From VBDM01 sp964430565 (GTDB lineage: Bacteria > Pseudomonadota > Gammaproteobacteria > Burkholderiales > SG8-39): DNA of 64,000 nt. The stretch covers positions 1 through 64,000 of the forward strand of contig CAYSFD010000057.1 of NCBI GenBank assembly GCA_964430565.1. Reading direction: 5' to 3'. Below are positions 33,667 to 43,070 of this stretch, piece after piece. A program made the translations under genes and the position numbers. The notes beneath the pieces are model-generated. The model saw only the letters and a list, made by a program, of their open reading frames with translations. It had not been told where the DNA came from and searched no databases. How positions within the stretch are numbered: position 1 is the first letter of the stretch; every line of letters starts with the position of its first letter.

Positions 33667-34557
33667 ATGACAGAAATCAACGCAAGCATGGTCCGGGAGC
33701 TGCGCGACAAGACCGATGCGCCGATGATGGAGTGCAAAAAGGCGCTCGTCGAGGCTGGCGGCGACTCCGGCAAGGCCGAAGAGCTCCTGCGAATCAGACT
33801 GGGCAACAAGGCGTCCAAGGCTGCGACGCGCACGGCAGCCGAGGGCGTGGTTGCGGTTTACGTCGCGCCTGACGGGAAAACAGGCGCAATCGTGGAAGTC
33901 AACTGCGAAACCGATTTCGTGGCTAAGAACGAAGAGTTTTTGAAGTTCTCGGCAGCGCTGGCCGATCTCGTGACAAAAGAAAATCCCACCGACGTTGCGG
34001 CCCTGGCTTCTTTGCCGCTCGGCGCTTCCTCGGTCGAAGAGACGCGCAAGGCATTGGTAGGGCGCATCGGTGAAAACATGTCGATCCGCCGGTTCGCGCG
34101 CCTTGACGCCAAAGGTCGGATCGTTCACTACGTTCACGGCGGTGCAAAGATTGGGGCGCTCTTGGACATCTCCGGCGGGGACGACACATTTGCGCGCGAT
34201 CTGGCGATGCATGTCTCCTGGGCAAAGCCGATTGCGTTGTCCAAGGATCAGGTGCCAGCCGAACTGATCAAGAAGGAACGCGACATTGCGGCTGCGACTG
34301 CGGCCAATTCGGGTAAGCCCGCCAATATCGTCGAGAAAATGGTGGAAGGCGGTGTCCAGAAATTCCTCAAGCAAGTGACGCTCCTGGGACAAGGCTTCGT
34401 TCGAGATGAGAAACAGAGCGTCGAGGCGGTGTTAAAGGCAAAAGGCGCGTCGGTATCTCGATTCGTTCTTTACGTCGTCGGCGAGGGCATCGACAAGAAA
34501 TCGGGAGACTTCGCAGCCGAAGTGATGGCGCAGGTGAGCGCGGCCCAGAAAGCTTGA
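33667..34557 (+). CDS. tsf: Translation elongation factor Ts
   Basis: The guanine-nucleotide exchange factor for EF-Tu. The 296-residue protein starts MTEINASMVRELRDKTDAPM with the family TDAPMMECKKAL motif, followed by EVNCETDFVAKNEEF (signature 2), two core subdomains and the C-terminal module. The ATG at 33667 matches the family start; 14 further codons are open upstream across the T-tract. Confidence 0.96.
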   Translation: MTEINASMVRELRDKTDAPMMECKKALVEAGGDSGKAEELLRIRLGNKASKAATRTAAEGVVAVYVAPDGKTGAIVEVNCETDFVAKNEEFLKFSAALADLVTKENPTDVAALASLPLGASSVEETRKALVGRIGENMSIRRFARLDAKGRIVHYVHGGAKIGALLDISGGDDTFARDLAMHVSWAKPIALSKDQVPAELIKKERDIAAATAANSGKPANIVEKMVEGGVQKFLKQVTLLGQGFVRDEKQSVEAVLKAKGASVSRFVLYVVGEGIDKKSGDFAAEVMAQVSAAQKA

Positions 34558-34577
34558 CCGGAGAAGGACCAACCCGA

Positions 34578-35303
34578 ATGGCCGAAACCGCAAAATACAA
34601 ACGAATCCTTCTCAAGCTAAGCGGGGAAGCGCTGATGGGAGAGGATTCCTTCGGCATCAATCGCGCCACCATAGAGCGCATCGTCGGCGAGATCGCCCAG
34701 GTCTCGGCGCTCGGTCTGGAGATTGCCGTCGTCATCGGCGGCGGAAACATATTCCGCGGGGTGGCGCCGGGCGCAGCGGGAATGGACCGCGCCACGGCCG
34801 ACTACATCGGAATGCTCGCCACCATCATGAACGCCCTGGCGCTCCAGGATGCGATGCGGCAGGCGGGCTTGAACGCGCGAGTGCAATCGGCGCTCAATAT
34901 CGAGCAGGTAGTGGAACCCTACATCCGCAACAAGGCGATCCGCTATCTCGAGGAAGGCAAGATAGTCATTTTCGCCGCGGGAACGGGCAACCCATTCTTC
35001 ACGACCGATACCGCGGCGGCGCTGCGCGGCACGGAAATCGGGGCGGAAATGGTGCTCAAAGCGACCAAGGTTGACGGTGTTTACACCGCCGATCCCAAGC
35101 TGCAGCCAGACGCCAAGCGTTATGACAAGTTGAGCTTTGACGAGGCCATGATCAAGAACCTGCGGGTCATGGATGCCACGGCCTTCGCTTTGTGCCGCGA
35201 CCAGAGGCTCCCGATAACCGTGTTCAGCATACTGAAAGCCGGGGCGATGAAGCGGGTCATCACCGGAGAGAACGAAGGCACGCTCGTCTACGTCAGCGCT
35301 TGA
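34578..35303 (+). CDS. pyrH: Uridylate kinase (UMP kinase)
   Basis: Phosphorylates UMP to UDP. A 241-residue amino-acid-kinase fold with KRILLKLSGEALMG at the start, VIGGGNIFRGV, and GTGNPFFTTDTAAALRG for nucleotide and UMP binding. Start ATG preferred to one eight codons upstream by family alignment. Lies 20 bp after tsf in the standard tsf-pyrH-frr order. Confidence 0.96.
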   Translation: MAETAKYKRILLKLSGEALMGEDSFGINRATIERIVGEIAQVSALGLEIAVVIGGGNIFRGVAPGAAGMDRATADYIGMLATIMNALALQDAMRQAGLNARVQSALNIEQVVEPYIRNKAIRYLEEGKIVIFAAGTGNPFFTTDTAAALRGTEIGAEMVLKATKVDGVYTADPKLQPDAKRYDKLSFDEAMIKNLRVMDATAFALCRDQRLPITVFSILKAGAMKRVITGENEGTLVYVSA

Positions 35304-35325
35304 GCCTGCAAGGATGGAGCCAATC

Positions 35326-35889
35326 ATGAATACCATCGCCGACGTCAAGAAAACCACCGAACAGAAGATGACCAAGTCGCTCGATGCGCTCAAGGCCGAT
35401 CTGGGCAAGGTGCGCACCGGCCGGGCGCACGCGGGGCTTCTCGACCATGTCATGGTGGATTACTACGGCAGCCCGACGCCGATTCCCAAGATCGCCAACG
35501 TAAGCGTGCTCGACGCCCGCAGCCTCGGTGTATCTCCCTGGGAGAAAAAGATGCTCGGAGCGATCGAGAAGGCCATCCGGGATTCCAATCTTGGCCTGAA
35601 TCCTGCGTCGCAGGGAGACATGGTCCGAGTACCGATGCCTGCGCTTACCGAGGAACGTCGGCACGACTTGATCAAGATAATCAAGCACGATGGCGAAAAT
35701 GCCAAAGTTGCGGTGCGTAATCAGCGCCGCGACGCCATCCATGCGCTGAAGGAGCTGCTAAAGGGCAAGACCGTATCCGAGGACGAGGAACGGCGGGCGC
35801 AGGAAGATGTCCAGAAACTCACCGACCGGTACGTCGCCGACATCGACAAGATGATCGCAGGAAAGGAAACCGAGCTGATGGCTGTTTGA
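35326..35889 (+). CDS. frr: Ribosome recycling factor
   Basis: Splits post-termination ribosomes together with EF-G. A 187-residue protein with the three-helix bundle (KKTTEQKMTKSLDALKADLG, KVRTGRAHAGLLD) and a beta domain around YYGSPTPIPKIANVSV. I use the ATG preceded by GGAG; another ATG 12 bp upstream is possible. Confidence 0.96.
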   Translation: MNTIADVKKTTEQKMTKSLDALKADLGKVRTGRAHAGLLDHVMVDYYGSPTPIPKIANVSVLDARSLGVSPWEKKMLGAIEKAIRDSNLGLNPASQGDMVRVPMPALTEERRHDLIKIIKHDGENAKVAVRNQRRDAIHALKELLKGKTVSEDEERRAQEDVQKLTDRYVADIDKMIAGKETELMAV

Positions 35890-35911
35890 TCCAGCATCGC
35901 TGCGAACTCAC

Positions 35912-36697
35912 ATGAAAGCTTTCACCAGTTCAACGCGCGAGATCCCGCAGGTTGGGGACGTTCCGAGGCATATTGCGATGATCATGGACGGCAATGGACG
36001 CTGGGCCAAAAAGCGCTATCTGCCTCGCGTGGCCGGTCACAAACAAGGCGCCGAAACGGTGCGCCGCGTCACGCGTGCGTGCACCGAGCGTGGGGTCGAA
36101 TTCCTGACCCTGTTTGCCTTCAGTTCGGAGAATTGGCGCCGGCCGGCCGAGGAGGTATCGACGCTGCGTCAGCTGTTCGTGGGCGCCCTGGAGCAGGAGG
36201 CCGAGCGTTTGCACCAGAACGAGGTGCGCCTGAAAATCATCGGCGATATCAGGCCGTTCGGAGCGCGTGTGGTCGAACTCGCACGCCGTGCCCAGGAGTT
36301 GACCTCGGCCAACCGGGGACTTACGCTCACTATCGCAGCCAACTATGGCGGGCGCTGGGACCTCATGCGGGCTCTCGCGACGCTCGTGCGCAGCGGGCCT
36401 ATGCCGGAGGCGGGATTCACCGAGGAGCAGCTCGCTCCTCATCTTGCGCTCAATTACGCCCCGGAGCCCGATTTGTTCATTCGCACGGGCGGGGAACAAC
36501 GTATCAGCAATTTCCTGCTTTGGCAGCTCGCTTACACCGAGCTGTATTTCACGCCAACGCTGTGGCCCGACTTCGACGCCAAGCAGCTCGATGTGGCGAT
36601 TGCCTGGTATCAACAGCGCGAGCGCCGCTTCGGGCGGACGAGCGAGCAGCTGGAGACGGTCAACCGCGACGCGAACGGCCGGCGGAGGATCGCGTAA
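35912..36697 (+). CDS. uppS: Undecaprenyl diphosphate synthase
   Basis: A cis-prenyltransferase making the C55 lipid carrier for peptidoglycan and O-antigen. The 261-residue protein has IAMIMDGNGRWAKKR with the catalytic Asp, GHKQGAETVRRV for the diphosphate, FAFSSENWRRP, and the terminal PDLFIRTGGEQRISNFLLWQ. Sits between frr and cdsA as usual. Confidence 0.96.
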   Translation: MKAFTSSTREIPQVGDVPRHIAMIMDGNGRWAKKRYLPRVAGHKQGAETVRRVTRACTERGVEFLTLFAFSSENWRRPAEEVSTLRQLFVGALEQEAERLHQNEVRLKIIGDIRPFGARVVELARRAQELTSANRGLTLTIAANYGGRWDLMRALATLVRSGPMPEAGFTEEQLAPHLALNYAPEPDLFIRTGGEQRISNFLLWQLAYTELYFTPTLWPDFDAKQLDVAIAWYQQRERRFGRTSEQLETVNRDANGRRRIA

Positions 36698-36734
36698 GGA
36701 TTCCCGTCGCGGACGGGCGAGAGCGCGGGCGGTC

Positions 36735-37553
36735 ATGCTGAAAACCCGGGTGCTCACAGCGGTCGTCTTGCTGGCGGTGCTTGTCTCGGCCTTGTTCCTC
36801 TTGCCCAGCAGCGGCTGGATCGTTTTTTGCGCGCTGTTTCTCGCTATCGCCGCCTGGGAATGGGGAGCACTGGCGGCGCTCGCCGCAGTCAGTCGCTCAA
36901 TTTACGCAGCATTCCTGGTTGGGCTTTTCGTCTTGCCGAGGTACCTTGAGATCGCCTGGGAGAACGGCTTGCATGCGCCGGCCTGGGTCTACCACGCCGC
37001 CGCTTTATTCTGGGTCATCCTCGTTCCGCTGTGGATCTGGAGGCGACCCCATATCGACGGCGGCGTTTTACTGCTTGGAGTCGGGGCGGTGGTGTTGATC
37101 CCGGCCGCCGCCGCTCTGGTCGATCTGCGCAGCGTCGCCCCATCCCTGTTGTTAGCCGTCCTGGCCACGGTCTGGATCTCCGATACGGTGGCGTATCTGA
37201 TCGGCAGGCGCTTTGGAAAGCACAAGCTTGCTCCAACTATCAGCCCCGGAAAGACCTGGGAAGGCGTTGCCGGAGCGCTGACGGCAGTGGCTTTGTATGC
37301 GCTCGCCTGGGCGAGTTTGGGCGGCTCGGCATGGATGACTGCCTGGCCTAGCGGGGCGCGGGAATGGATACTCCCGGTTCTGCTTGGGCTGGCGGTGGCC
37401 GGAATGATTGGCGATCTGTTCGAATCTCTGATAAAACGCCAGGCAGGAGTCAAGGACAGCGGAACATTCCTGCCCGGCCATGGGGGCCTGCTCGATCGCA
37501 TCGATGCACCCGTGGCAGTGCTTCCTCTTGCGGTGCTTGCGTTCGTGAGATGA
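36735..37553 (+). CDS. cdsA: Phosphatidate cytidylyltransferase
   Basis: Makes CDP-diacylglycerol for all phospholipids. The 272-residue membrane protein has about seven hydrophobic segments and the C-terminal signature SLIKRQAGVKDSGTFLPGHG followed by GLLDRIDA, with ISPGKTWEGVAGAL before it. Start at MLKTRVLTAVVLLAVL; the frame is open much further upstream, antisense-free but overlapping uppS. Overlaps dxr by four bases. Confidence 0.95.
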   Translation: MLKTRVLTAVVLLAVLVSALFLLPSSGWIVFCALFLAIAAWEWGALAALAAVSRSIYAAFLVGLFVLPRYLEIAWENGLHAPAWVYHAAALFWVILVPLWIWRRPHIDGGVLLLGVGAVVLIPAAAALVDLRSVAPSLLLAVLATVWISDTVAYLIGRRFGKHKLAPTISPGKTWEGVAGALTAVALYALAWASLGGSAWMTAWPSGAREWILPVLLGLAVAGMIGDLFESLIKRQAGVKDSGTFLPGHGGLLDRIDAPVAVLPLAVLAFVR

Positions 37554-38749
37554 CCAAGATTCAGAATGTCGCAATACTCGGCGCGACCGGCTCAATAGGT
37601 TCGAGCACGCTGGATGTAATTGCGCGCCACCCATCGCGCTTCCGCGTCGTGGCGCTGACAGCCAATCGGCAGGTCGACGAGCTGGCGGAGCTATGCCGGC
37701 GGCACCGGCCCGAGTACGCTTGCGTGGCGGAGGCCGGATGCGCGTCCGTGCTGCGCGAACGCCTGGCCGGAGTCGGAGTGGACTGCAAGATTCTCGCCGG
37801 GGAAGCGGGGCTCGTGGAGGCCGTTTCGCTGCCCGAAGTGGACTGCGTCATGGCGGCGATCGTCGGTGCGGCCGGACTGCGGGCGACGCTCGCCGCAGCA
37901 AAGGCTGGCAAGAAGCTCCTGCTCGCGAACAAGGAAGCGCTCGTCGTTGCGGGCCGGGTGTTCATGGAGGCGGTGCGTTCGAGCGGCGCGATGCTGCTCC
38001 CAATCGACAGCGAGCACAACGCCATCTTTCAGTGCCTGCCACCTTTCGCTTCGGGAGAGCTTGCAGCCAAAGGCATCCGCAGAATTCTGCTTACCGGCTC
38101 GGGCGGGCCGTTCAGGGCGCGCGCACGCGCGGACCTGCACCGCGTAACTCCCGAGGAGGCCTGCGCTCACCCGAACTGGGTCATGGGGCGCAAGATCTCT
38201 GTCGATTCTGCCACCATGATGAACAAGGGTCTCGAGATCATTGAGGCGCACTGGCTGTTTGGCGCGAGCCCCGAGCAGATCCAGGTTGTCGTCCACCCGC
38301 AGAGCGTGGTGCACTCGATGGTCGAGTACGTAGACGGTTCAGTGATTGCGCAACTTGGACACCCCGATATGCGCACGCCGATCGCTCAGGCGCTCGCCTA
38401 CCCCGAGCGAATCGAGGCGGGCGTCCCCTCGCTCGATCCCTTCCGAATCGGGGCCCTCAGTTTCGAGCGGCCCGATTTCGAGCGTTTTCCGGCGCTGAGC
38501 CTCGCCTACACGGCGCTCAGGAGCGGTGGGGCCGCGCCCGCCGCGCTCAACGCAGCGAATGAAGTCGCGGTAGCGGCCTTTCTTGAAGGCCGCCTGCCTT
38601 TCCTGCATATCACGACGGTGATCGAGGAGACGCTGGCGAGCGCGTCGGCAAAGTCGCTCGCCACGCTGGAGGACGTGCTTGCGGCGGACGCGAACGCCCG
38701 CGGGCGAGCGAAGCAGGTCGTCGCGCGATTCAACTCCAACGCCGCATGA
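37550..38749 (+). CDS. dxr: 1-deoxy-D-xylulose 5-phosphate reductoisomerase
   Basis: Second step of the MEP isoprenoid pathway, feeding uppS. The 399 residues have the NADPH motif ILGATGSIGSSTLDVI, the catalytic region LLPIDSEHNAIFQCL, LTGSGGPFR, and the metal/substrate loop GRKISVDSATMMNKGLEIIE. The ATG overlaps the cdsA stop (ATGA). Confidence 0.96.
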   Translation: MTKIQNVAILGATGSIGSSTLDVIARHPSRFRVVALTANRQVDELAELCRRHRPEYACVAEAGCASVLRERLAGVGVDCKILAGEAGLVEAVSLPEVDCVMAAIVGAAGLRATLAAAKAGKKLLLANKEALVVAGRVFMEAVRSSGAMLLPIDSEHNAIFQCLPPFASGELAAKGIRRILLTGSGGPFRARARADLHRVTPEEACAHPNWVMGRKISVDSATMMNKGLEIIEAHWLFGASPEQIQVVVHPQSVVHSMVEYVDGSVIAQLGHPDMRTPIAQALAYPERIEAGVPSLDPFRIGALSFERPDFERFPALSLAYTALRSGGAAPAALNAANEVAVAAFLEGRLPFLHITTVIEETLASASAKSLATLEDVLAADANARGRAKQVVARFNSNAA

Positions 38750-40110
38750 ATTTCGCGATCACCGTAGCTGCTTTCGTGGTTGCGCTCGGCGTGCTGATCG
38801 TAGTCCATGAATACGGCCACTATTTGATTGCGCGTTTGTGCGGAGTCAAGGTGCTGCGATTCTCGATCGGTTTCGGCAGACCGCTATGGAAAATACGGCG
38901 CGGCCGGGACCAGACCGAGTGGGTGATCGCCGCTCTGCCGCTAGGCGGCTACGTGAAAATGCTCGATGAACACGAAGGACCGGTTGCGCCCGAGGACGTG
39001 CACCGGGCTTTCAATCGCCAGAACGTCTGGCGGCGCATCGCGATCGTCATCGCAGGGCCTGTGGCGAACTTCCTCCTGGCGATTGCGCTCTACTGGGCGC
39101 TTTTCCTGGGCGGCGTCCAGGAAGCGAAGCCGGTTCTGGCGGCGCCGGGTCCGGGAACCGTGGCGGAGGCGAGCGGGCTTGCACGCGGCGAGACCGTTCT
39201 GAAAATCAATGGCGAGCCGGTGGCCAGTTGGCAGCAGGCGCGCTGGCGGCTGCTGCAGCTCGCGGTGGAGAAGCAGCCGGCGCGACTCGAGGTCATCAAC
39301 GAAAAAAGCCAGCTCACTTGGCGCACCTTGGACCTGTCGCGTTTCGAACTCGATGGACTCGAAGGGGATCCGCTCGCGCGCTTGGGGCTGCGGCTGTACC
39401 GGCCCGACGTGGCGCCGATCATCGGCAAGGTCGTGTCGGGAAGTGTGGCGGAGGCCGCAGGATTGCGCGCGGGAGATCGCGTCATTTCGATCGACGGCAG
39501 CGACGTTCGAGTCTGGGAGGACGTCGTTTCGGCAGTTCGGGCCCGACCGGGAGAACTCGTGCGCCTGCTTGTCCTGCGGGACGGTGCAAGGACCGAGATC
39601 GGGCTGCGGCCGGAGACGGTGCAGCAAAGCGGCGAGCGCTTCGGGCGCATTGGAGCGGCGCCATATGTCGATCCTGAGGCGATCAAGGAGTTTGTAACTA
39701 CCGTACGCTACGCCCCATCGACCGCGCTCGCGATGGCGTTCGAGCGAACCTGGGAAATGTCGGCGTTCAGCCTGAGGATGCTCGGCAAGATGATGATCGG
39801 CGAGATTTCCTGGAAGAACTTGAGCGGTCCGGTCACTATCGCCGATTACGCGGGACAAACCGCTCAGATCGGCCTGGGCGCTTATGCCGCATTCCTTGCG
39901 CTCATCAGCATCAGTCTGGGCGTACTCAACCTACTGCCGATTCCGTTATTGGACGGCGGACACTTGCTGTATTATGTCGTCGAGATTTTCAAGGGTAGCC
40001 CGGTTTCCGAGCGAACGATGGAACTGGGACAGCGCCTGGGATTGACCGTGCTCCTGTTTCTGATGGCGTTCGCTCTCTACAACGATTTCAACCGCCTGTT
40101 GGCGGGTTAA
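38746..40110 (+). CDS. rseP: Site-2 metalloprotease RseP
   Basis: An intramembrane zinc protease that clips anti-sigma factor RseA and remnant signal peptides. The HExxH motif is at residues 21-25 (HEYGH) in the first membrane helix; two PDZ domains follow (about residues 120-290); the second active-site motif LLDGGHLLYY lies in the third helix. 454 residues, ATGA overlap with dxr. Fits the envelope-biogenesis operon. Confidence 0.95.
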   Translation: MNFAITVAAFVVALGVLIVVHEYGHYLIARLCGVKVLRFSIGFGRPLWKIRRGRDQTEWVIAALPLGGYVKMLDEHEGPVAPEDVHRAFNRQNVWRRIAIVIAGPVANFLLAIALYWALFLGGVQEAKPVLAAPGPGTVAEASGLARGETVLKINGEPVASWQQARWRLLQLAVEKQPARLEVINEKSQLTWRTLDLSRFELDGLEGDPLARLGLRLYRPDVAPIIGKVVSGSVAEAAGLRAGDRVISIDGSDVRVWEDVVSAVRARPGELVRLLVLRDGARTEIGLRPETVQQSGERFGRIGAAPYVDPEAIKEFVTTVRYAPSTALAMAFERTWEMSAFSLRMLGKMMIGEISWKNLSGPVTIADYAGQTAQIGLGAYAAFLALISISLGVLNLLPIPLLDGGHLLYYVVEIFKGSPVSERTMELGQRLGLTVLLFLMAFALYNDFNRLLAG

Positions 40111-40133
40111 GAATTCCCTCGGTAAAAAACGCG

Positions 40134-42395
40134 TTGCGAGCCGCGATCCTCATGCTCGTGCTCGCCGGGCCGACATGGGCGTTCGATCCCTTTGTCGTGC
40201 GGGATATTCGCGTGGAAGGCATCCAGCGCATCGAAGCGGGAACCGTCTTCAATTATCTTCCCGTCAAGGTCGGCGATACCTTGACCGACGCAAAAGCGGC
40301 GGGGGCGATCCGCAGTTTGTTCGCGACAGGTTTCTTCCGGGACGTGAGGCTGGAAGTCCAGGGAGGCGTGCTGATCGTGACTCTCGAAGAACGTCCGGCA
40401 ATTGCCTCGATTGATTTCGCCGGGATGAAGGAATTTGAGAAGGACAAGGTCAAGCAGGGATTGCGTGACGTCGGGTTCCAGGAGGGCCGCATCTTCGATC
40501 GGGCGTTGCTCGATCAGGCAGAGCAGGAACTCAAGCGGCAATACCTGACGCGCGGTCTTTATAGCGTAGAGGTCACGACGACGGTGACGCCGCTCGATCG
40601 AAATCGAGTCGCGATCAATTTCAGCTTCAACGAAGGCGAAGCCGCCAAGATCAAGAGGATCAACATCGTCGGAAACCAGGCGTTGCCGGAGGACGAATTG
40701 CTCGACGCGGTCCAATTGCGCAGCCCTGGCTTTTCTACCTGGTTCAGCAAGAACGATCAATATTCCAGGCAGAAACTGCAGGCCGATCTCGAATCGCTAC
40801 GCTCGTATTACCTGAATAGAGGTTATCTGGAATTCAACATCGACTCCACTCAAGTTTCGATTACGCCCGACCGCCGCGATATCTACATCACCGTGAACGT
40901 CACCGAGGGCGAGAAATATGAAGTGGCCGACGTGAAACTCGAGGGAGAGTTGCTGGTTTCCGAGAACGAGCTTCGTTCGCTGATCACGATCAAGTCGGGC
41001 GAGACGTTTTCCAGGGAAAGGCTGACCGACTCAACCAAAGCGATTACCGAAAGGCTGGGGCGCGAAGGCTATGCCTTTGCGAATGTCAACGCTAATCCCG
41101 ATATCGACAAGGAAAAGCGCAAGGTCAGCTTCACGTTTCTGATCGATCCGGGACGACGCGTCTATGTCAGGCGAATCAATATCGTCGGCAACACGCGCAC
41201 CCGTGACGAGGTCATCCGTCGCGAGATGCGCCAGCTCGAAGGCAGTTTTTTCGACAGCCAGAAGCTGCAGCTCTCAAAGCAACGGATCGACAAGACGGGC
41301 TTCTTCAGCGAGGTGGAAGTCGAGACCCCGGCGGTACCCGGAACGACAGATCAGGTCGACGTGACGATCCGGGTCAAGGAGAAGCCTACCGGGGCAATTA
41401 TGCTCGGCCTGGGCTTCTCCAGCGTCGATAAACTTGTCATCCAGGCCTCGATCCAACAGAGCAATTTTTTCGGCACCGGCAACACGATGGGCCTGCAGGT
41501 TGCGACCGGAACGGTCAACAAGGTTGCCTCGTTTTCCTTCACCAATCCCTACTATACGGTGGACGGAGTCAGCCGCGGTTTTGATGTGTACCGGCGCGAC
41601 GTAAATGGAAACAGCCTGGGAATCAACTACGGGACCAGTACTATCGGCGGAGCGGTGCGCTTCGGCGTCCCCTATACCGAGAGCGAGACCTTGTTCTTCG
41701 GTCTGGGCGTCGAGAAGGTCAACCTCCTCCTCAACCCCTTCAGCCCGAAACGCTATCTGGAGTTTCAAAGCGAATTCGGCGATACGTACACTGCGCTGAT
41801 CGGCACCGTCGGCTGGGTACGCGATACGCGCGACAGCGCAATCTGGCCGACGAAAGGCCACGTCGAGCGCGCCACTCTGGAGGTCGCGACACCGCCCGCC
41901 GAGCTTGAATATTGGAAGTATTCCTACTCGCATCAGTACTTCCGCCCCTACACGCGCACACTCACGCTTGTACTGAGCGGGGTGCTCGACTCGGCCAACG
42001 GGTATCACGGAAAACCGTTGCCGTTTTTCAAGAACTACTATTCCGGCGGTATCGGCAGCGTGCGCGGATACCAAACCGCATCGTTGGGGCCGCGGGACGC
42101 CGACGGGTCCCAACTGGGCGGCAACCGCAAGGTGAACGGATCGACGGAGATGCTGTTTCCGGTGCCCGGGGCCGCGCTGGACCGATCGATGCGGCTCGGC
42201 GCTTTCGTCGACGCCGGGCAAGTGTACGGCTCGGACGAAAAGCTGTATCTCTCACACCTGCGCGCGTCGGCGGGATTGAGCTTTGCCTGGAATTCGCCCG
42301 TCGGACCCATGAAATTCAGTTACGCGAGGGCCTTGAACGAAAAACCGGGAGACCGCCTCCAGCCGTTCCAGTTTACGCTGGGTCAGGTCTTTTGA
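40134..42395 (+). CDS. bamA: Outer-membrane protein assembly factor BamA
   Basis: The central pore of the BAM complex that inserts beta-barrel proteins. The 753 residues contain a signal peptide (cleavage after GPTWA), five POTRA domains (starting FVVRDIRVEGIQRIEAGTVF; the last starting YVRRINIVGNTRTRDEVIRR) and a C-terminal 16-strand barrel with the VRGY-type loop motif SVRGYQTASLGPRD and a final aromatic residue in FTLGQVF. I use a TTG start; the ATG six codons later would shorten the signal peptide. The start is less certain than the gene. Confidence 0.95.
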   Translation: MRAAILMLVLAGPTWAFDPFVVRDIRVEGIQRIEAGTVFNYLPVKVGDTLTDAKAAGAIRSLFATGFFRDVRLEVQGGVLIVTLEERPAIASIDFAGMKEFEKDKVKQGLRDVGFQEGRIFDRALLDQAEQELKRQYLTRGLYSVEVTTTVTPLDRNRVAINFSFNEGEAAKIKRINIVGNQALPEDELLDAVQLRSPGFSTWFSKNDQYSRQKLQADLESLRSYYLNRGYLEFNIDSTQVSITPDRRDIYITVNVTEGEKYEVADVKLEGELLVSENELRSLITIKSGETFSRERLTDSTKAITERLGREGYAFANVNANPDIDKEKRKVSFTFLIDPGRRVYVRRINIVGNTRTRDEVIRREMRQLEGSFFDSQKLQLSKQRIDKTGFFSEVEVETPAVPGTTDQVDVTIRVKEKPTGAIMLGLGFSSVDKLVIQASIQQSNFFGTGNTMGLQVATGTVNKVASFSFTNPYYTVDGVSRGFDVYRRDVNGNSLGINYGTSTIGGAVRFGVPYTESETLFFGLGVEKVNLLLNPFSPKRYLEFQSEFGDTYTALIGTVGWVRDTRDSAIWPTKGHVERATLEVATPPAELEYWKYSYSHQYFRPYTRTLTLVLSGVLDSANGYHGKPLPFFKNYYSGGIGSVRGYQTASLGPRDADGSQLGGNRKVNGSTEMLFPVPGAALDRSMRLGAFVDAGQVYGSDEKLYLSHLRASAGLSFAWNSPVGPMKFSYARALNEKPGDRLQPFQFTLGQVF

Positions 42396-42429
42396 CGACT
42401 CGGTATAATCCGGCATTTGAAGGAAGGCT

Positions 42430-42963
42430 ATGGGCACGAGAACACAGAAATGGAAATCGCCTGGTCGGTGGGTATTCGCGGCGCTGGTCGGAGCCGCCAG
42501 TCCGGTTCTGGCCCAATCGCATATCGGATTTGTCAGCTTGGAGCGAGTTCTGCGCGAGGCACCGGCTGCACAACGGGCTCAGAAGAAGATCGAGCTGGAG
42601 TTCTCCAAACGCGACCAGGAATTGGCGAGAATGGCCGAACAGCTCAAGAAATCACAGGAAAACCTCGAACGAAACGTGGTAACGATGTCTGAGTCCGAGC
42701 GCCAAAGAATCGAAAGGGAATTCGGCGACCTCAATCGGGAATTCCAGCGCAAGCAACGGCAGTTCCGGGAAGACCTGACTCAACGGCGTAATGAGGAACT
42801 CGGCGCGGTGATCGAGCGCGCGAACCGGGCCGTGAAACAGATCGCCGAGACCGAAAAGCTCGACGTCGTGCTTCAAAACGAACAGGTCGTCTGGGCGAGC
42901 CCCCGCATCGATATCACTGACAAGGTCATCAAGGCGCTTGAGGATACGCGCGCGGGAAAGTAA
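42430..42963 (+). CDS. skp: Periplasmic chaperone OmpH/Skp
   Basis: Escorts outer-membrane proteins to BAM. The 177-residue protein has a signal peptide ending PVLAQ, the start IGFVSLERVLREAPAAQRAQ, a long charged coiled coil (about residues 50-125) forming the tentacles, and a C-terminal strand with LDVVLQNEQVVWASPRIDIT. Lies 34 bp after bamA; a TATAAT occurs in the gap but without a fitting -35. Confidence 0.93.
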   Translation: MGTRTQKWKSPGRWVFAALVGAASPVLAQSHIGFVSLERVLREAPAAQRAQKKIELEFSKRDQELARMAEQLKKSQENLERNVVTMSESERQRIEREFGDLNREFQRKQRQFREDLTQRRNEELGAVIERANRAVKQIAETEKLDVVLQNEQVVWASPRIDITDKVIKALEDTRAGK

Positions 42964-43070
42964 TCCGCGCCTATCTGCATGACGAAAGGAAACAAGATCA
43001 TCGTTCTTGGTGCCCTGCACGATTTCGCAACAATGGCGCGCTCGGCTCCGGAGCGAGCGGAAATCCTCCC

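Noticed and set aside
42392..42409. TTGACG and TATAAT between bamA and skp as a promoter
   Set aside because: The two hexamers are only 6 bp apart, and nothing resembling a -35 lies at 16-18 bp; TTGACG overlaps the bamA stop. At most an isolated -10.
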